DNA of 64,000 nt from Tubiluchus corallicola (taxonomy: Eukaryota; Priapulida; Priapulimorpha; Priapulimorphida; Tubiluchidae): NCBI GenBank assembly GCA_030141605.1, contig JAQGDQ010000181.1, positions 211,124-275,123 of the forward strand, in the 5' to 3' direction. Of this stretch, positions 37,062 to 48,556 are shown piece after piece. Below the pieces are notes generated by a model. The model was given only the letters and a program-made list of their open reading frames with translations. It did not search any database and was not told the DNA's origin. Within the stretch, counting starts at the first letter, position 1; every line of letters starts with the position of its first letter. A program made the position numbers and the translations under genes.

Positions 37062-37161
37062 ACTTTACATGATGAATGCACAATATAAGCCAGCTACATG
37101 TCTGCTTTTGTAACTTTACATGATGAATGTACAATGTAAGTCAGCTACATGTCTGCATTTG
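37062..37161. repeat. Direct duplication of about 51 bp
   Basis: Two adjacent copies of TAACTTTACATGATGAATG... followed by CAGCTACATGTCTGC differ at a few bases. Confidence 0.85.
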
Positions 37162-37197
37162 TTTCATATTTGTAATAAATACAGTTTATGTATTCGG

Positions 37198-37797
37198 CAC
37201 CATCTTAACGCAGGGGCAGGGGCAGTTGTTCAGGGGGCCCCATGGTAATCCATGTATGTTGTGACTTGCTGTCAATAAATAAATACTATACACTGAACCA
37301 TAAATACTTGTTATTGTGTCACAAGTGGTGTAGACCAACTGTGCTGGAGAACTTTAATTTTCAACAATGAAACTTGTAAAAAAAATCAGCTTCGTAGCAC
37401 AATTATGAGGCATCAGCTCGTGTGTACAGAAAATGACATCTTCAATTCTCAGCAAAGAATTTCGCAAATGTTTGTGTTGAACGCTTGATTAATAATAAAT
37501 AATTCACAATATAATTTCATTCTGTGCCATCTCCGTCTGTATAGTTTACCAATTGTGTATCATTCATATGTTGAAATTTTTATATTTTTCAGTCATGTTA
37601 TATTGTTCAAATGCTTGTGTTAATTAATCTTTGTTGTACAGCAAGTCTTTTAAACACTGATTTTGTAGTACCAATACAGTAAATATGTATTTAATCTTAT
37701 CGATCATTTACATTTGTATTCTAGTGAGTGGTTGTGTATGTAGGGACCCCAGTGCAATGCTTTGCCCCTGGTGCTATAATGTCCTTAAGACGGCCCT
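37198..37797. mobile_element. hAT-like MITE, about 600 bp
   Basis: The left part (CACCATCTTAACGCAGGGGCAGGGGC, then CAGGGGGCCCC) and the reverse complement of the right part (CAGGGCCGTCTTAAGGACA, then CACCAGGGGCAAAG and ACTGGGG) are related inverted ends. The interior is AT-rich and non-coding. Exact termini and target duplication were not resolved. Confidence 0.55.
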
Positions 37798-37959
37798 GTA
37801 TGTATTCTAGCAAAGAATGTAATATCCGCTACTCTGATTGGGGTTATGAAATGAAAACTTACGTGTAGTAAAAAGCAATTCCTCTAACATAAGGTATGTA
37901 TTACAGTCAACCCAAGATTTTAATCATTAAATTTTTGCATTTATAAGCCATAATTAGAA

Positions 37960-37990
<31 letters not shown>

Positions 37991-38072
37991 GATTTTATTT
38001 TATTGTTCTGGCATGATTATTTTGCTAAGTCTGTATAGTCTAGATTTTTCTTGTGGCAGAAGAGTTTGTCAT

Positions 38073-40846
38073 TCACTTTTGATGCTTCACTGATATTGAT
38101 ATCAGAATAACAAGCATAAACAGAAACTTGTTGTACAAAAGGTTTCTTTCTTTACCGCTTGTTGTAGATGTCGGTTGTGTTGAATAATCACTGATATTGC
38201 AGATGTTGTTTATCTTGACCTCGAGGACGGCTTTATCATTGCCTACCTGGTCACACGTGATGGTCGCTGGATCATCAGTGGCTCCAACAAGAGTGAAATT
38301 TTGCCAGGAAGTCTTGTTCTGCAACCATTCGATGAATTCTGCATTCTCGCATTTACAGGAAAACACCGGATCATCCCGTATATCCAGAAGACTGAGATTA
38401 TTCAGAGTTTGCGGTATCAGTTCAGATATCTCTTGCCCACGCAAGTGCAACTCTGTCAGCTCGGGTAGCAACTTCATTGCTCTTGCCCATCGGGTACTAT
38501 TAATAGTGGTGCAGGATTCACAAGTATTAGGATCGGATCTGATTTCCAACACCTCTAATTTCCCTAAAGTGCGGAAGATAGCATCTATTTGGGCATCATG
38601 ATTGAGAATTGCTCCATTTGGGCAGGCTTCTTCCACACTAGGCTCACCTTGGTCACATTTGTAAGAGATCGACATCTGTTGCAGTAGCGGAGCTTCCAGA
38701 TTCAAAGGTCTGCGAAATTTGTCCAGTTGTAGATGCAGGGACTTGACTGTTGGAATATTAATGGTTCTAGAAGTTCCTGTTGCCGAAGACACCATTTCAC
38801 TATCAATGTCTAGGTTCAGTTCTCGAAGGTTGTTCAAAGGTGTAAAGAAATTGCCAGCAATTGAGTAAATGTTGTTTCTGGATAACTTCAAGACCTGAAG
38901 TAAAAAATTTAATAAACATCATCAACATTGTACTAATTGTCGCTTCGGTCACAACCATGTGTTATGATGTTTGCCAAATTATCCTAGCTCAGCTGGCATG
39001 GAATGGGTGGTCCATTGATAATGATGCCCCATCACAATCATTGTGTCAAATCCGGCTCACAATATTTTGTAAGAATATATTAAAATTCTAACAAACCGGC
39101 ACACCATCGTGGTCATACTACTTTTTTAGAGTACAAGGAAATGTTAAAGTAAATAAAAACTTTAACATTTCAGATGGGCACGTGCGTTTTAAACAGATGG
39201 CTATAAAGATAAATGATTTTGTATAGTTAACACTTTACCTCTAATGTCCGACAGCATTCTAGAGACTGATTTAGAACATTCAACCTGTTGTCTGATAGGT
39301 CCAGCTCTTTTAGAGATGGATAAATTACACGTTGTCCTTGCAGTGGGAAGTCTCTGTCTTCTATGTTATTATTGGACATGTCTAGTGTTTCAATCTCAAC
39401 TCCAAATCTGAAAGCACACAGTGCATTACACGTAACATTAGACGTGTCTAGTGTTTGAATCTCAACTCCAAATCTGAAAGTACGCAATGCATTACACGCA
39501 ACATTAGACATGTCTAGTGTTTCGATCTCAACTCCAAATCTGGAAGCACGCAGTGCATTACATGCTACATTAGACATGTCTAGTGTTTAAATCTCAACTC
39601 CAAATCTGAAAGCACGCAGTGCATTACATGCTACATTAGACATGTCTAGTGTTTAAATCTCAACTCCAAATCTGAAAGCACACAGTGATTACACGCAACA
39701 TTAGACATGTCTAGTGTTTCGATCTCAACTCCAAATCTGAAAGCACACAGTGCATTACACGTAACATTAGACGTGTCTAGTGTTTCAATCTCAACTCCAA
39801 ATCTGAAAGCACACAGTGCATTACACGCAACATTAGACATGTCTAGTGTTTCAATCTCAACTCCAAATCTGAAAGCACACCGTGCATTACACGCAACATT
39901 AGACATGTCTAGTGTTTGAATCTCAACTCCAAATCTGAAAGCACACAGTGCATTACACGCAACATTAGACGTTATTCCCAATGAAATTTGAATACGTGCA
40001 TTGGACATCAAGTTTCGGTGATAAGCACGCGGGTTTATCGAAGTAACGTGCGGGTAAAAATAGTCGGGACCACTTTGGAAATAAGTATTGAGTTACTTAA
40101 GGTGTTATCCTTCCACTATGTCCTAAATGAAATTAATATTATTAATATCTAATAATTCAATGCACTGACATTGGATTCAGACTGCGCAGTACAGAGCTGG
40201 TCTGCTACATTGCTGCCAGCCCATAAGCCACATGGTTGTGAACCTGCTCTAAAGGTGCATGCGCACACAGAGTTGCTGAGACATGTATGTAGCAGTTTAT
40301 GGATAGTAAACCCAATTGGTGTGACTGTGTACATGTTTGATTGCTTTTGTATATTAACACTACATGTAAAGCTAATTTAAACAGATTCTACATCCAGTAG
40401 TCATATAAATTACACAAATGCATAATTGAGTTACACTTGTACCTTGGAAGCCCGCATGAACTTTTTGGACATGAACCTCTTAGTGAAAGAGTCTTTAGCT
40501 GTCGGAAGTTTCCTATGGAATTTTCAATCACAGCATTTCCATTGTCGTTAAGCCATAAGCTACGTAACTGACTGTGGAGGTTGGCATTGCGTAAAGTCTG
40601 TAGAATTTGATCAATTGGATGCTTATTACCATCTGATTGTTTCATATTATTCAAAGATATTCTGAAAAAAACAATTTGTGTACATTAATTTAATCTTCTG
40701 GTGTACTTTAATTATGTTTACATTATTTTTTGTGCATTTTGTTGTGCGACGAGGTATGCCTTGTATTTTTGTTGTATATAGCTTTATTGTTGGGCTAATA
40801 TGATACGAACGAATGTTTGAAATAAAAAAGTAAAATCAAAATCTCT

Positions 40847-40937
<91 letters not shown>

Positions 40938-43811
40938 CCTCCCCCCTCTCTTTCTCTCTCTCCTCTCTCTCTCCCTCCCCCTCTCTTTTTCTCGCTCTCT
41001 CTCCTCTCTCTCTCCCTCTCGCCCTCCCTCCCTCCCCCTCTCTCTCTCTCCCTCCTCCTCTGTTTCTCTCCCTCCTCCTCTGTTTCTCTCCCTCCCCCTC
41101 TCTCTTTCTCCCTCCCCCCTCTCTCTCTCTCTTTCCCCCTCTCCTTTCTCTCCACATGTGGATTCCTCATTTTGAATACCTTGACACTATACTGTTCGTC
41201 ATCGCATGTATCATAAAGCTAAGCTGGTCTATGTCAGTCTTGCCATCCAAAATGACCGTTTTCAATTGACGAAGACATCTGAGTGACTCGCGGTCCAAGC
41301 TGTTTACCGGTGCTGGTCCAGCCAAATTCAGCCACTCCAGTGGACAGTTTCTAAGAAAGCAATAGGATGTGCTTGGTAGATTTGCCTGGAAATCATAAAT
41401 AATGTGCTTTGATTTCCTTTATCAAAAACTATCAACCTAAACGTTATGCAATAATGTACACACTAAATCTTTATAAAAACCACGCCTACAATAGGACATG
41501 TAGTTTTGTTTGTGTGCATCATCTGTGCGCACAGTAAAATCAAAACAGATGAAACGCTGCCTGTACCTAAGCTTGGGACACGAATAGGTTTGGACAATAT
41601 CCCGAAACTCATTACTTTTAGGTTCAAAAAGACAAAGGTCACAGTTTCAGAAAATGTCAAAAAAGTTTTGTCGATAGTGGCTTCATATCAAAGCGTGTGT
41701 GTGCACCTCTGTTGTTAAAACCAACAACACTCTTTGTGCATTTATGAATTTCAATGTCGAAGTCAAATTTAAACATCGCTGAACATACGTTAGGAAGCTC
41801 ATCGTGCAAAAATAATTAGCATTTTAAGTTAGGCCTATGTTGTGCAATTAAGAACGTTCATTGTGTTGTTAACGACCAAGCAAAGTTACGAACTTGTACA
41901 GAACTTTCTGGAATAATACCAACCAACTTCACTTTTGCAGGCGTGCGCAAAACTTAACTTGATTCAAATACTTTTTGTACACACTGTTTATATAATGTAA
42001 TAAAGCATTTTCACGCGTTGCTTATACCTTAAAAATTAATATGTATTTTATAACCAGGGCCGGATTATGACTTTTTGGGGGCCCTAGGCTAATAAAGTTA
42101 TGAAGATGAAGCCACCCGCTTCGAATATTTTTTGCTCGTAATGTATTTTAAATAGCTATATTTAGCTTGAAGCAAACTTATTGCAAATTCTTTAAATAAA
42201 CAGCAATATCGATCTTTTGTTTGTCAATAAAAATATTCTTTAAGAAATACAACTGTTTCACTATTTATTACAAACCAAATTAGCACATATTTCAAGTTTA
42301 TAAAGGAGTGTAACTGGCCTACCGAAGAATGGGCTAAAGTATAAGACACATCCAGCTGCTGTAAATTACAATTTGTTACATTCTTAGATCCAATTCGGAA
42401 GACGCGTTTGGACACATCAAGCTTTCTCAGCATTGGCAAGCCCAGCATCAAATCGGACGGCACGTCACCAAAACCAGAAAATCCGGCATTCGGAGCTCGA
42501 AGCGTCAACACCTCTAACTTGTTGAGGTCTCTAAAATTCTCGATTTGACTGCTGACAATCTTATCAACGTTGGTGCAATCTTCAGTTTTGCTCCTGGCGT
42601 TTGGATCTGACTTGCAATGCTTTTGTAGATCTTTTACTACCTCGTTGCTAAAGCCGCCGTTTGGGGAAACTCCGATAGAGGAACCTGCGAAATGTTCGAT
42701 AATTAAACTGCTTTAGCAGATATAAAAACAAAGGTCTAGAAATACACCAAATTCAAAAACCTCTCTTAACTGGGAGGTCCTTGAAACATTGACCGGTAAA
42801 TTTATTAAGGATAAAATTTGAGCGCGATAGCCGTTATATATACCTGTTAGGTTTAACTCTCTCAGATTTTCTAGATTTGCAAAAGCGCCCAGTTCTATGT
42901 AGTGTACTTGATTCAAGCTCATATCTAATGTGACCAAATCTCTCAAGTTTCCAAGTGTGGTAGCGTTGATAAACGTGATCGAATGTCCGGTGTAGTTTAA
43001 CACCTTCACTAAAACCAGAAAGATCAGGATTTTTTAAATTCAAAATACTATACAAAAAAACCTAAATGTCGACAAATCTTAGGAAATGTAAAAATGAAAT
43101 TTAAAACTAAGGTGGAAAAAAAACAAAAGGTAACGTGAAAAAGATGTCATGTTGTTCTTTTGACGAGGTTTTATGGCTATTAGCGATGACATTTCATATC
43201 AAGGAAGCGACATAAATACATTTTATAATATTGAAGATTTAATAATATTTGTTTTATCAGTAATCGTTTTGTTTATCTGTAGTGTCACTATATTTCAAAT
43301 TTGAAATGTCTTGTTTTTTCTTGTATGTATTTTTGGCAGTAATGAACATGAATGTGAATATTTTCTGTATATAGTGTATGTTATAACTTTATAAGATCCG
43401 TACAAGCACACAGAAACTGAAAGCAAAAGATATTTAATTTGAGAATGGCAACGGCAAGATCTCAAATTTAGTAGCTGTAAGGCTGCACGTCTAAGCTTCA
43501 GATTAAAGAATACAGTGGCATACGGTCTAACAATAAAGTTAAATGAAATACAGGCCTACTGTGTTTGAAGTTCTCGTTGGCTCTGTGCAATCAAAAGTCG
43601 CTCTGAGAAAAGTTACCCCTAACTCCTCATTACCTGATAGCGGAATGTCGTTTTTCATTGCCGTCATACGACTCTTGGTTCCATCTTTCCGGTAAGAGCA
43701 GTCAACAACGGTGTAATTCTGGTGGCACTGACACTCTGACGGACAGTGAGCACCATCTGTGGTCAAACTCCACGCCAGCAACAGCAAAGCAACGACGATC
43801 TTATAATCCAT
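38073..43811 (-). CDS. Secreted or membrane-anchored leucine-rich-repeat protein
   Basis: Seven minus-strand exons join in phase: 43634-43811, 42794-43008, 42323-42685, 41180-41385, 40443-40661, 39239-39407 and 38073-38894. The total is 2172 bases, about 723 residues. The product has a signal peptide (VVALLLLAWSLTTDG), an LRRNT cap (CPSECQCHQNYTVVDC), many LRRs (LRDLVTLDMSLNQV, LENLRELNLTG, LRSLWLNDNGN, LKELDLSDNRL, VLKLSRNNI), an LRRCT cap (FSCKCENAEFIEWLQ...TCDQ...NIC), a Ser/Thr-rich stalk and a hydrophobic C-terminus (LLYNKFLFMLVILISI) that could be a GPI signal or a single span. There is no TIR, Ig or kinase domain. It resembles Toll-receptor or VLR-like ectodomains; the exact family is unknown. 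The exon-2 donor is uncertain: GTATAT at 42843 is a better match but would break frame, while GTCAAT at 42793 keeps it. AATAAA (minus) lies near 37994-38004. Confidence 0.88.
39379..39972 (-). repeat. 66-bp minisatellite copying an acceptor and exon start (LRR gene)
   Basis: Nine units start at 39381, 39447, 39513, 39579, 39645, 39710, 39776, 39842 and 39908. All steps are 66 bp except one of 65. On the minus strand each unit contains TGCTTTCAG|ATTTGGAGTTGAGAT, which is the acceptor of exon 39239-39407 plus its first codons. The unit reads as 22 codons with an LRR-like core (FGVEIETLDMSN) followed by xACNALCAFR. The three units nearest the exon are open. The units near 39588 and 39654 have TAA (GAGATTTAA), and one carries a 1-base deletion. 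Confidence 0.95.
39973..40442 (-). other. LRR-gene intron 5, nothing further recognised
   Basis: Intronic sequence between exon 40443-40661 and the 66-bp array. No exon is seen in phase. Confidence 0.5.
40846..41158. repeat. (CT)n/(CCT)n polypyrimidine tract in LRR intron 4
   Basis: About 310 bases are almost entirely C and T on the plus strand (GA-rich on the coding strand). The tract starts about 20 bases after the 5' splice site of exon 41180-41385 in transcript orientation. Arg/Glu-rich frames across it are artefacts. It may form triplex DNA. Confidence 0.96.
42055..42300. mobile_element. hAT-like MITE, copy B (truncated), beside an LRR exon
   Basis: Begins CAGGGCCGGATTATG...GGGGGCCCTAGGCTAATAAAG and shares the AACTTATTGCAAATTCTTT, AAAAATATTCTTTAAGAAATAC and CAAACCAAATTAGCACATA blocks of copy A. 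The right terminus is missing. Its sequence stops about 20 bases from the donor of exon 42323-42685, inside intron 3. Confidence 0.7.
43009..43633 (-). other. LRR-gene intron 1
   Basis: Donor CTATCAG|GTAATG, acceptor ttctggttttag. Phase 1. No repeats are recognised. Confidence 0.65.
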
Positions 43812-44628
43812 GATTTGTGAAAATATAGTTCTTCTAAAGGGCTAACTTCCTACGAGAAAACTGCTTCTGTAAAATTATTTGTGGAACACGTATACCTAGG
43901 GATTCGTTAAGGTTTCAGAAACTTTCATTTTTTGCGTCCAAATAGAAAAGATCTTCGTGCCACAATTTTATCAAAGATGGAAAGCTGTGTGTCTAGAAAT
44001 TATGGCGATAAATAAGGCAGAGAACTCTTATCACATATTTGTTATACAAGAAGCGGGCCTAAAATAATTTAGGCCTTACTGCGTGCTTTTCACGTGCACT
44101 ATAGACTATCACTATACGCCTTTCTAAATTTCTGAATACAAGCAGACATAAAGATATAGGCTTACTTTCCACAAACACATGAAACAAATCCTATTATATT
44201 ATAGCTCCATATGGCAGGTCTACAGCTATGCCGTATAAGTGGACCAACATTTCATGCCTTTAAAGCTCAAACGAATACAATATAGACTATTCTCCAAAAA
44301 AATATAAACTTTTAAAAATAAAATATCTTATTTTTCTGTTACATGTACTTGTACTTACCTTATATTCAGTGCACTTTAGCAAAGACTTTCTTGACAGCCT
44401 ATAAGCACCTGCCTTATCCCGAAACTGAGGATTTCCTGTTCATTTCCCCTGTGTTTCCTTTCAAGAAAGGACTAGCAAAATGGGCGCGATATATGCATAT
44501 CCGCAAAATAAAGCAACACCAGATCTGCTTAATAAACGAATGGATGCCCCGCCTGGCTGTCCTGCCGTCAAAGGAAAAAGCTTCGAAAAAGATAAACATC
44601 ACGAAATTTAGGCGGTCTCTTCCTCTCC
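43812..44628. other. Upstream region of the LRR gene
   Basis: Presumed promoter side of the minus-strand LRR gene. No core-promoter motif can be assigned with confidence. Confidence 0.4.
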
Positions 44629-44632
44629 CCCC

Positions 44633-44684
<52 letters not shown>
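44629..44684. repeat. (TC)n microsatellite
   Basis: About 55 bases of TC/CTTT repeats on the plus strand. It faces a complementary (GA)n tract 250 bases downstream. Confidence 0.95.
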
Positions 44685-44687
<3 letters not shown>

Positions 44688-44937
44688 ACTCTTTCTTTCT
44701 CGACCACTGCTATTATAGTGCTACATTGCTACGATGCAACAAGAATTACCGACCATGCGCATTTTCCCTCATTCTTACAGCGCGCATTCTCTCTCTACAT
44801 GTATCCAAATTACAGTTCTACACCTCCAGCCCTCTCTCTACCGCTGCTACAAATGCTTCACTTCAACACTGCTAAGCGCCTGATCGGTAATTCTTGTAGC
44901 ATCCCGTCAGTGTAGCACTGATTGAGAGTGTCCAGAG

Positions 44938-44970
44938 AGAGGGGGAGAGAGAAAGAGAGACAGAGAGAGA

Positions 44971-45060
<90 letters not shown>
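44938..45060. repeat. (GA)n microsatellite
   Basis: About 120 bases of GA repeat, starting with a few GGG/GACA interruptions. With the TC tract at 44629-44684 it makes an inverted pair that could fold into a long stem in RNA. Confidence 0.97.
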
Positions 45061-45062
<2 letters not shown>

Positions 45063-48000
45063 GTTATAACACGTCACTCCCAACATACACATTAATGCAT
45101 CATACGAACGTGATGCTGTTAGTTAGAAAGAACCTGGGAAGCTGATAGGAACTAAACCTTTTATTTTAGTATTGTAGTTTATTTGTTACCCGTTAAACAT
45201 TATTATTATGCAAAATGTATTTTTACACCTCAGTAAATATTTTTTCATTAGCTTAAATGAGTGATAAAATTAGTTTGTATCAGTTGCTAAATTAGCAATC
45301 ACAAGTGGGGGATTCTTGAGAGTTTACAGCAAAACAACGCATTTAGTCGTAGTGGCTTAAACAGTATCAGTAAAGAGGACCTGTTAAACTATGTTAAAAG
45401 CATTAGATTATGATAGATAATTATGTTGATGAATGCTGCCATGAAGCCAGTTAAGGAGTGGTGTCACGTGAGTAAGGGATTCAGAATCGAGGTGTCGAAG
45501 CTCCGCGTACGATATACATGTATAAGTCATGTGATGCGCCCAGCTCAAGAGATTAGATTGAGCTTGGGAGCCGGAGCAGAGCAAGCTAGATCCGGGGCTT
45601 GGCATTACTATCTGTTATATTTATAGTGTTTGATGTTTAACAAACGTGTAGTTTTATAATCAGACTCTTCATAGTTTTGCCATCCCTAAAACACCAATAA
45701 TCAGCTATACACAACCAATACAACGAATTATTTTTACTGTAACGATGTCCAAAAGAACCAATCTCCATTTAGGGTGTGCTCCCGTAGAGATACCTAGGCT
45801 GCTTCACCAGTTTCTGGCACGTTATTTTAGGCTAATAAATATTTACATTTTAAGTTAGGTTTCGCTCAGCCGTGGACATAAGTATTTCGTTAAAATTCGC
45901 CCAGTGTCTACATCACTCATGTGAACGGGTTCAGTGTGTAAACACCCCCTTGCATAAACGTGACACTAGTCTATTTAATACCAATACATGTACATTTCTG
46001 GGTGTTTGTGTTGATTTTTTTAATTAAAAATATCAGACGAATAAGTTTAGAATTGTTCGGCTTGGGCAGAGATCTGCTTCCTACGGAACGCATTCTAGTT
46101 TTATTATAGAAATCAGTTGCTTCTAAATAACATTATGTGCCAATTTTTCCTACTTTGGCATTGGTGCCATTTTTCCGGTGCCATTTGCCACATTTCAACG
46201 AGACAAAATTGCGAAAAAAGCTTATTAGCATAAAATTGTGTTACGATTTAATTTACTTTTGAATACAGTTATAGAGGATGGCTTCAGTTCTACTAACCAC
46301 TAGGAGACCTGTTCTCCCCTTCTGTTCTAACCACTAATACCTCCGGTCTTTTGTTTGCCTAACCCTTTTCCACTCCTCTGTCAGAATGCACAAGGTCCTC
46401 TTTAATTCTGGCAGGCAAACGAAATATTATTTATTCTGTGCTATTGTGTAGAAATTGAGTGTTTTTTCCATAAATTTTGTAATCGTATTTTGTTTGATGT
46501 GGAAATAAATTATACAAATTACAAAAAATTGTCTGCTTTCCATTTGTGCCATTTTTATCTATTCCATTTTTACCTGTACAATTTTTTCGGTGCCATTTTG
46601 ACCTACGTTCATTGGTTACACGAACGTCTGTTGTTTCACTAAGAATTTTCATTAATTGGCGATATCTCGAACTTCTGCGTTCCCATGCCATACTAGCAAT
46701 AATACTAGCAAACTAGGCAGTTACCTAGGGCACCAAACTATGGGGGAGCGTTGCCAAATTCTGGAAGTATTTTTTATTTTTAAGTTTAACTTTAGACTTA
46801 ACAAAATAACATAATGTACTGTGTGTAATTGCTTATTAATTTAATGAAACAAACTCCTTGTGTTATTTTCCTGTCAAAATAAGTGATTTTGAAGGGCTAA
46901 CATACGAATTTTCTTCCCCCACCAAATCACTTTCTACATTTGCTTTACCTGACTTCCTAGTATCACATCATTGTAAGCAGACACTATTGAGTACAGACAC
47001 TTTGCCCGTCTGCACAGTTCATATTGTACTGCAGAGAACAGCAGAAAAAGTAACGACTCTGATCTAATAAAGAAAGTTTCTTGCTTTAAATCATCAGAAT
47101 TGAAGCTTTCAGGAGCGTAATACATGTACAACAAACAAAAAGGTAAAAAGAAAAAAAAGCTGGCGGACACATAGCAGCAAAAAGATTCGCTAGTGAAGTG
47201 TTTGTAACCAAACTAGAGTTATGGCTGTGAAGATGATGAAACTAGTGAAATAAAAAAGCGGAGTCAGTGTTTAAAAAAATTTTTGGTGAAAAGGCTGAGT
47301 GAAAATCTAGCCATGAGTAGGTGCTTTGTACACGAAGAGCGTGCAACAGAAATTGCAAAAGTTTTTGTTTGCTCCTGAAGACCTGGGACATACATTGGCA
47401 CCATAAACTCAATTTCAAAATGAAATCAATAGTTGTAGACTGTTCAGTTAATTAGTACCCTATAATTAATTAATCAGTTATAATACAGGCACACAGGCCT
47501 GACACACAGGCACCGTTACACTGTAAATATCTAAAATACCTTTACTTAAGGCGATACACTACCTAGGCCCTGTTTAGACGGAGAGGTCGCACGCATTTGA
47601 AGAAACCAGGCTTTGGTGATATGATAAAATAATTACGATTTATAATTGACACTGGGAATTGATAAAGTTAGGTAAACGTTAGAGCGCTAATTAATTTTGA
47701 ATTTATCCACCGAAGCGAGTTGAGCTAATTTGTTTTGGAGGGGACCGATGTGAGAGACCACTGCATTTCACTTTAAGACGAAGAGAGTTAAAATTTATGA
47801 TTAGGTAAATCGAATAGCGTGTGGGTTTCACACGAAAAAACTTGTAAGCTCAGGAGAGAATGTTTTTATACATTTAAGGAATTTTAAAATATGTTTTGAT
47901 ATTTCGGGCAAAAAGCGCAAAATTTTTTTACTGCATTATCAAAAATTACCTACATGTACTGTATGCAGTAACACATTGCCCGTAACAAATTATGCGACAA

Positions 48001-48504
48001 TACAGCATTATAAGTTCTGCAACGAAATTATGTATTGCAAAATGCGGAATAGGACTCGTTTTTCATTTTTATCTATTTGTTGCTGTTGACGATGATGTAG
48101 TACGTGGCTGCGCAGTAGGAATTTGGCACATGACCACGTGGATCCTTTAATGATGTGCCAATACAACGTAAAAAACTCTCGCTGAAACAATGTGCCAAGT
48201 TAAAAGACAATCAATGAATTTTCTTTTGTACAGCATCATCCCTGGGAACGGTTGGTACGGGTTGCACACAATAATACACAGTGCGTGTTATTACGGCATA
48301 GTATCACTCGAGATCTACTTTTACGTATGCGCAGCATACATTATACATGTACAACATTCTCTGATTACACGGCACGTGTCTGGTTTGTGGTACCAGAAAT
48401 GAGTGTTATAGGCTGCTACGTAAAAACGTTGACTATTTTACGCCTAAACTGATAATTTCAAATTCAGTTTGCCAGCTCTGTCCAAGGGCTTATCTGTCGA
48501 CAAC
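45061..48504. other. Intergenic stretch
   Basis: No gene is recognised. Around 46140-46610 a low-complexity family of TGCCATTTTT/CCATTTTTAC motifs recurs and gives a Lys/Asn/Gly-rich frame on the minus strand that is not credible. A short block near 46700-46750 (GGCAGTTACCTAGGGCACCA) resembles a transposon end but no partner end was found. Confidence 0.45.
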
Positions 48505-48514
48505 TCTATATAAT
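48505..48514 (+). promoter_or_regulatory. Possible TATA element of the fucosyltransferase gene
   Basis: TCTATATAAT lies about 45 bases upstream of the chosen ATG (48557). An out-of-frame ATG at 48513 overlaps it. Suggestive only. Confidence 0.35.
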
Positions 48515-48556
48515 GTGTGGTGGTTTCACGTTAGAAAGTGGTTTTGTTTCTTAAGT

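Noticed and set aside
40784-41170. Arg/Glu-rich open frames on the minus strand
   Set aside because: A translated GA/CT tract within an LRR-gene intron.
44343-45092. Frames of 97-190 residues with Ser/Leu or Arg/Glu runs
   Set aside because: Driven by TC and GA microsatellites; no splice or start context.
46431-46691. 86-residue Lys/Asn-rich minus-strand frame
   Set aside because: Generated by a CCATTTTTAC-like low-complexity repeat.
48252-48452. Small plus-strand frame upstream of the fucosyltransferase
   Set aside because: Short, no family match, not in frame with the enzyme; probably 5' flanking DNA.
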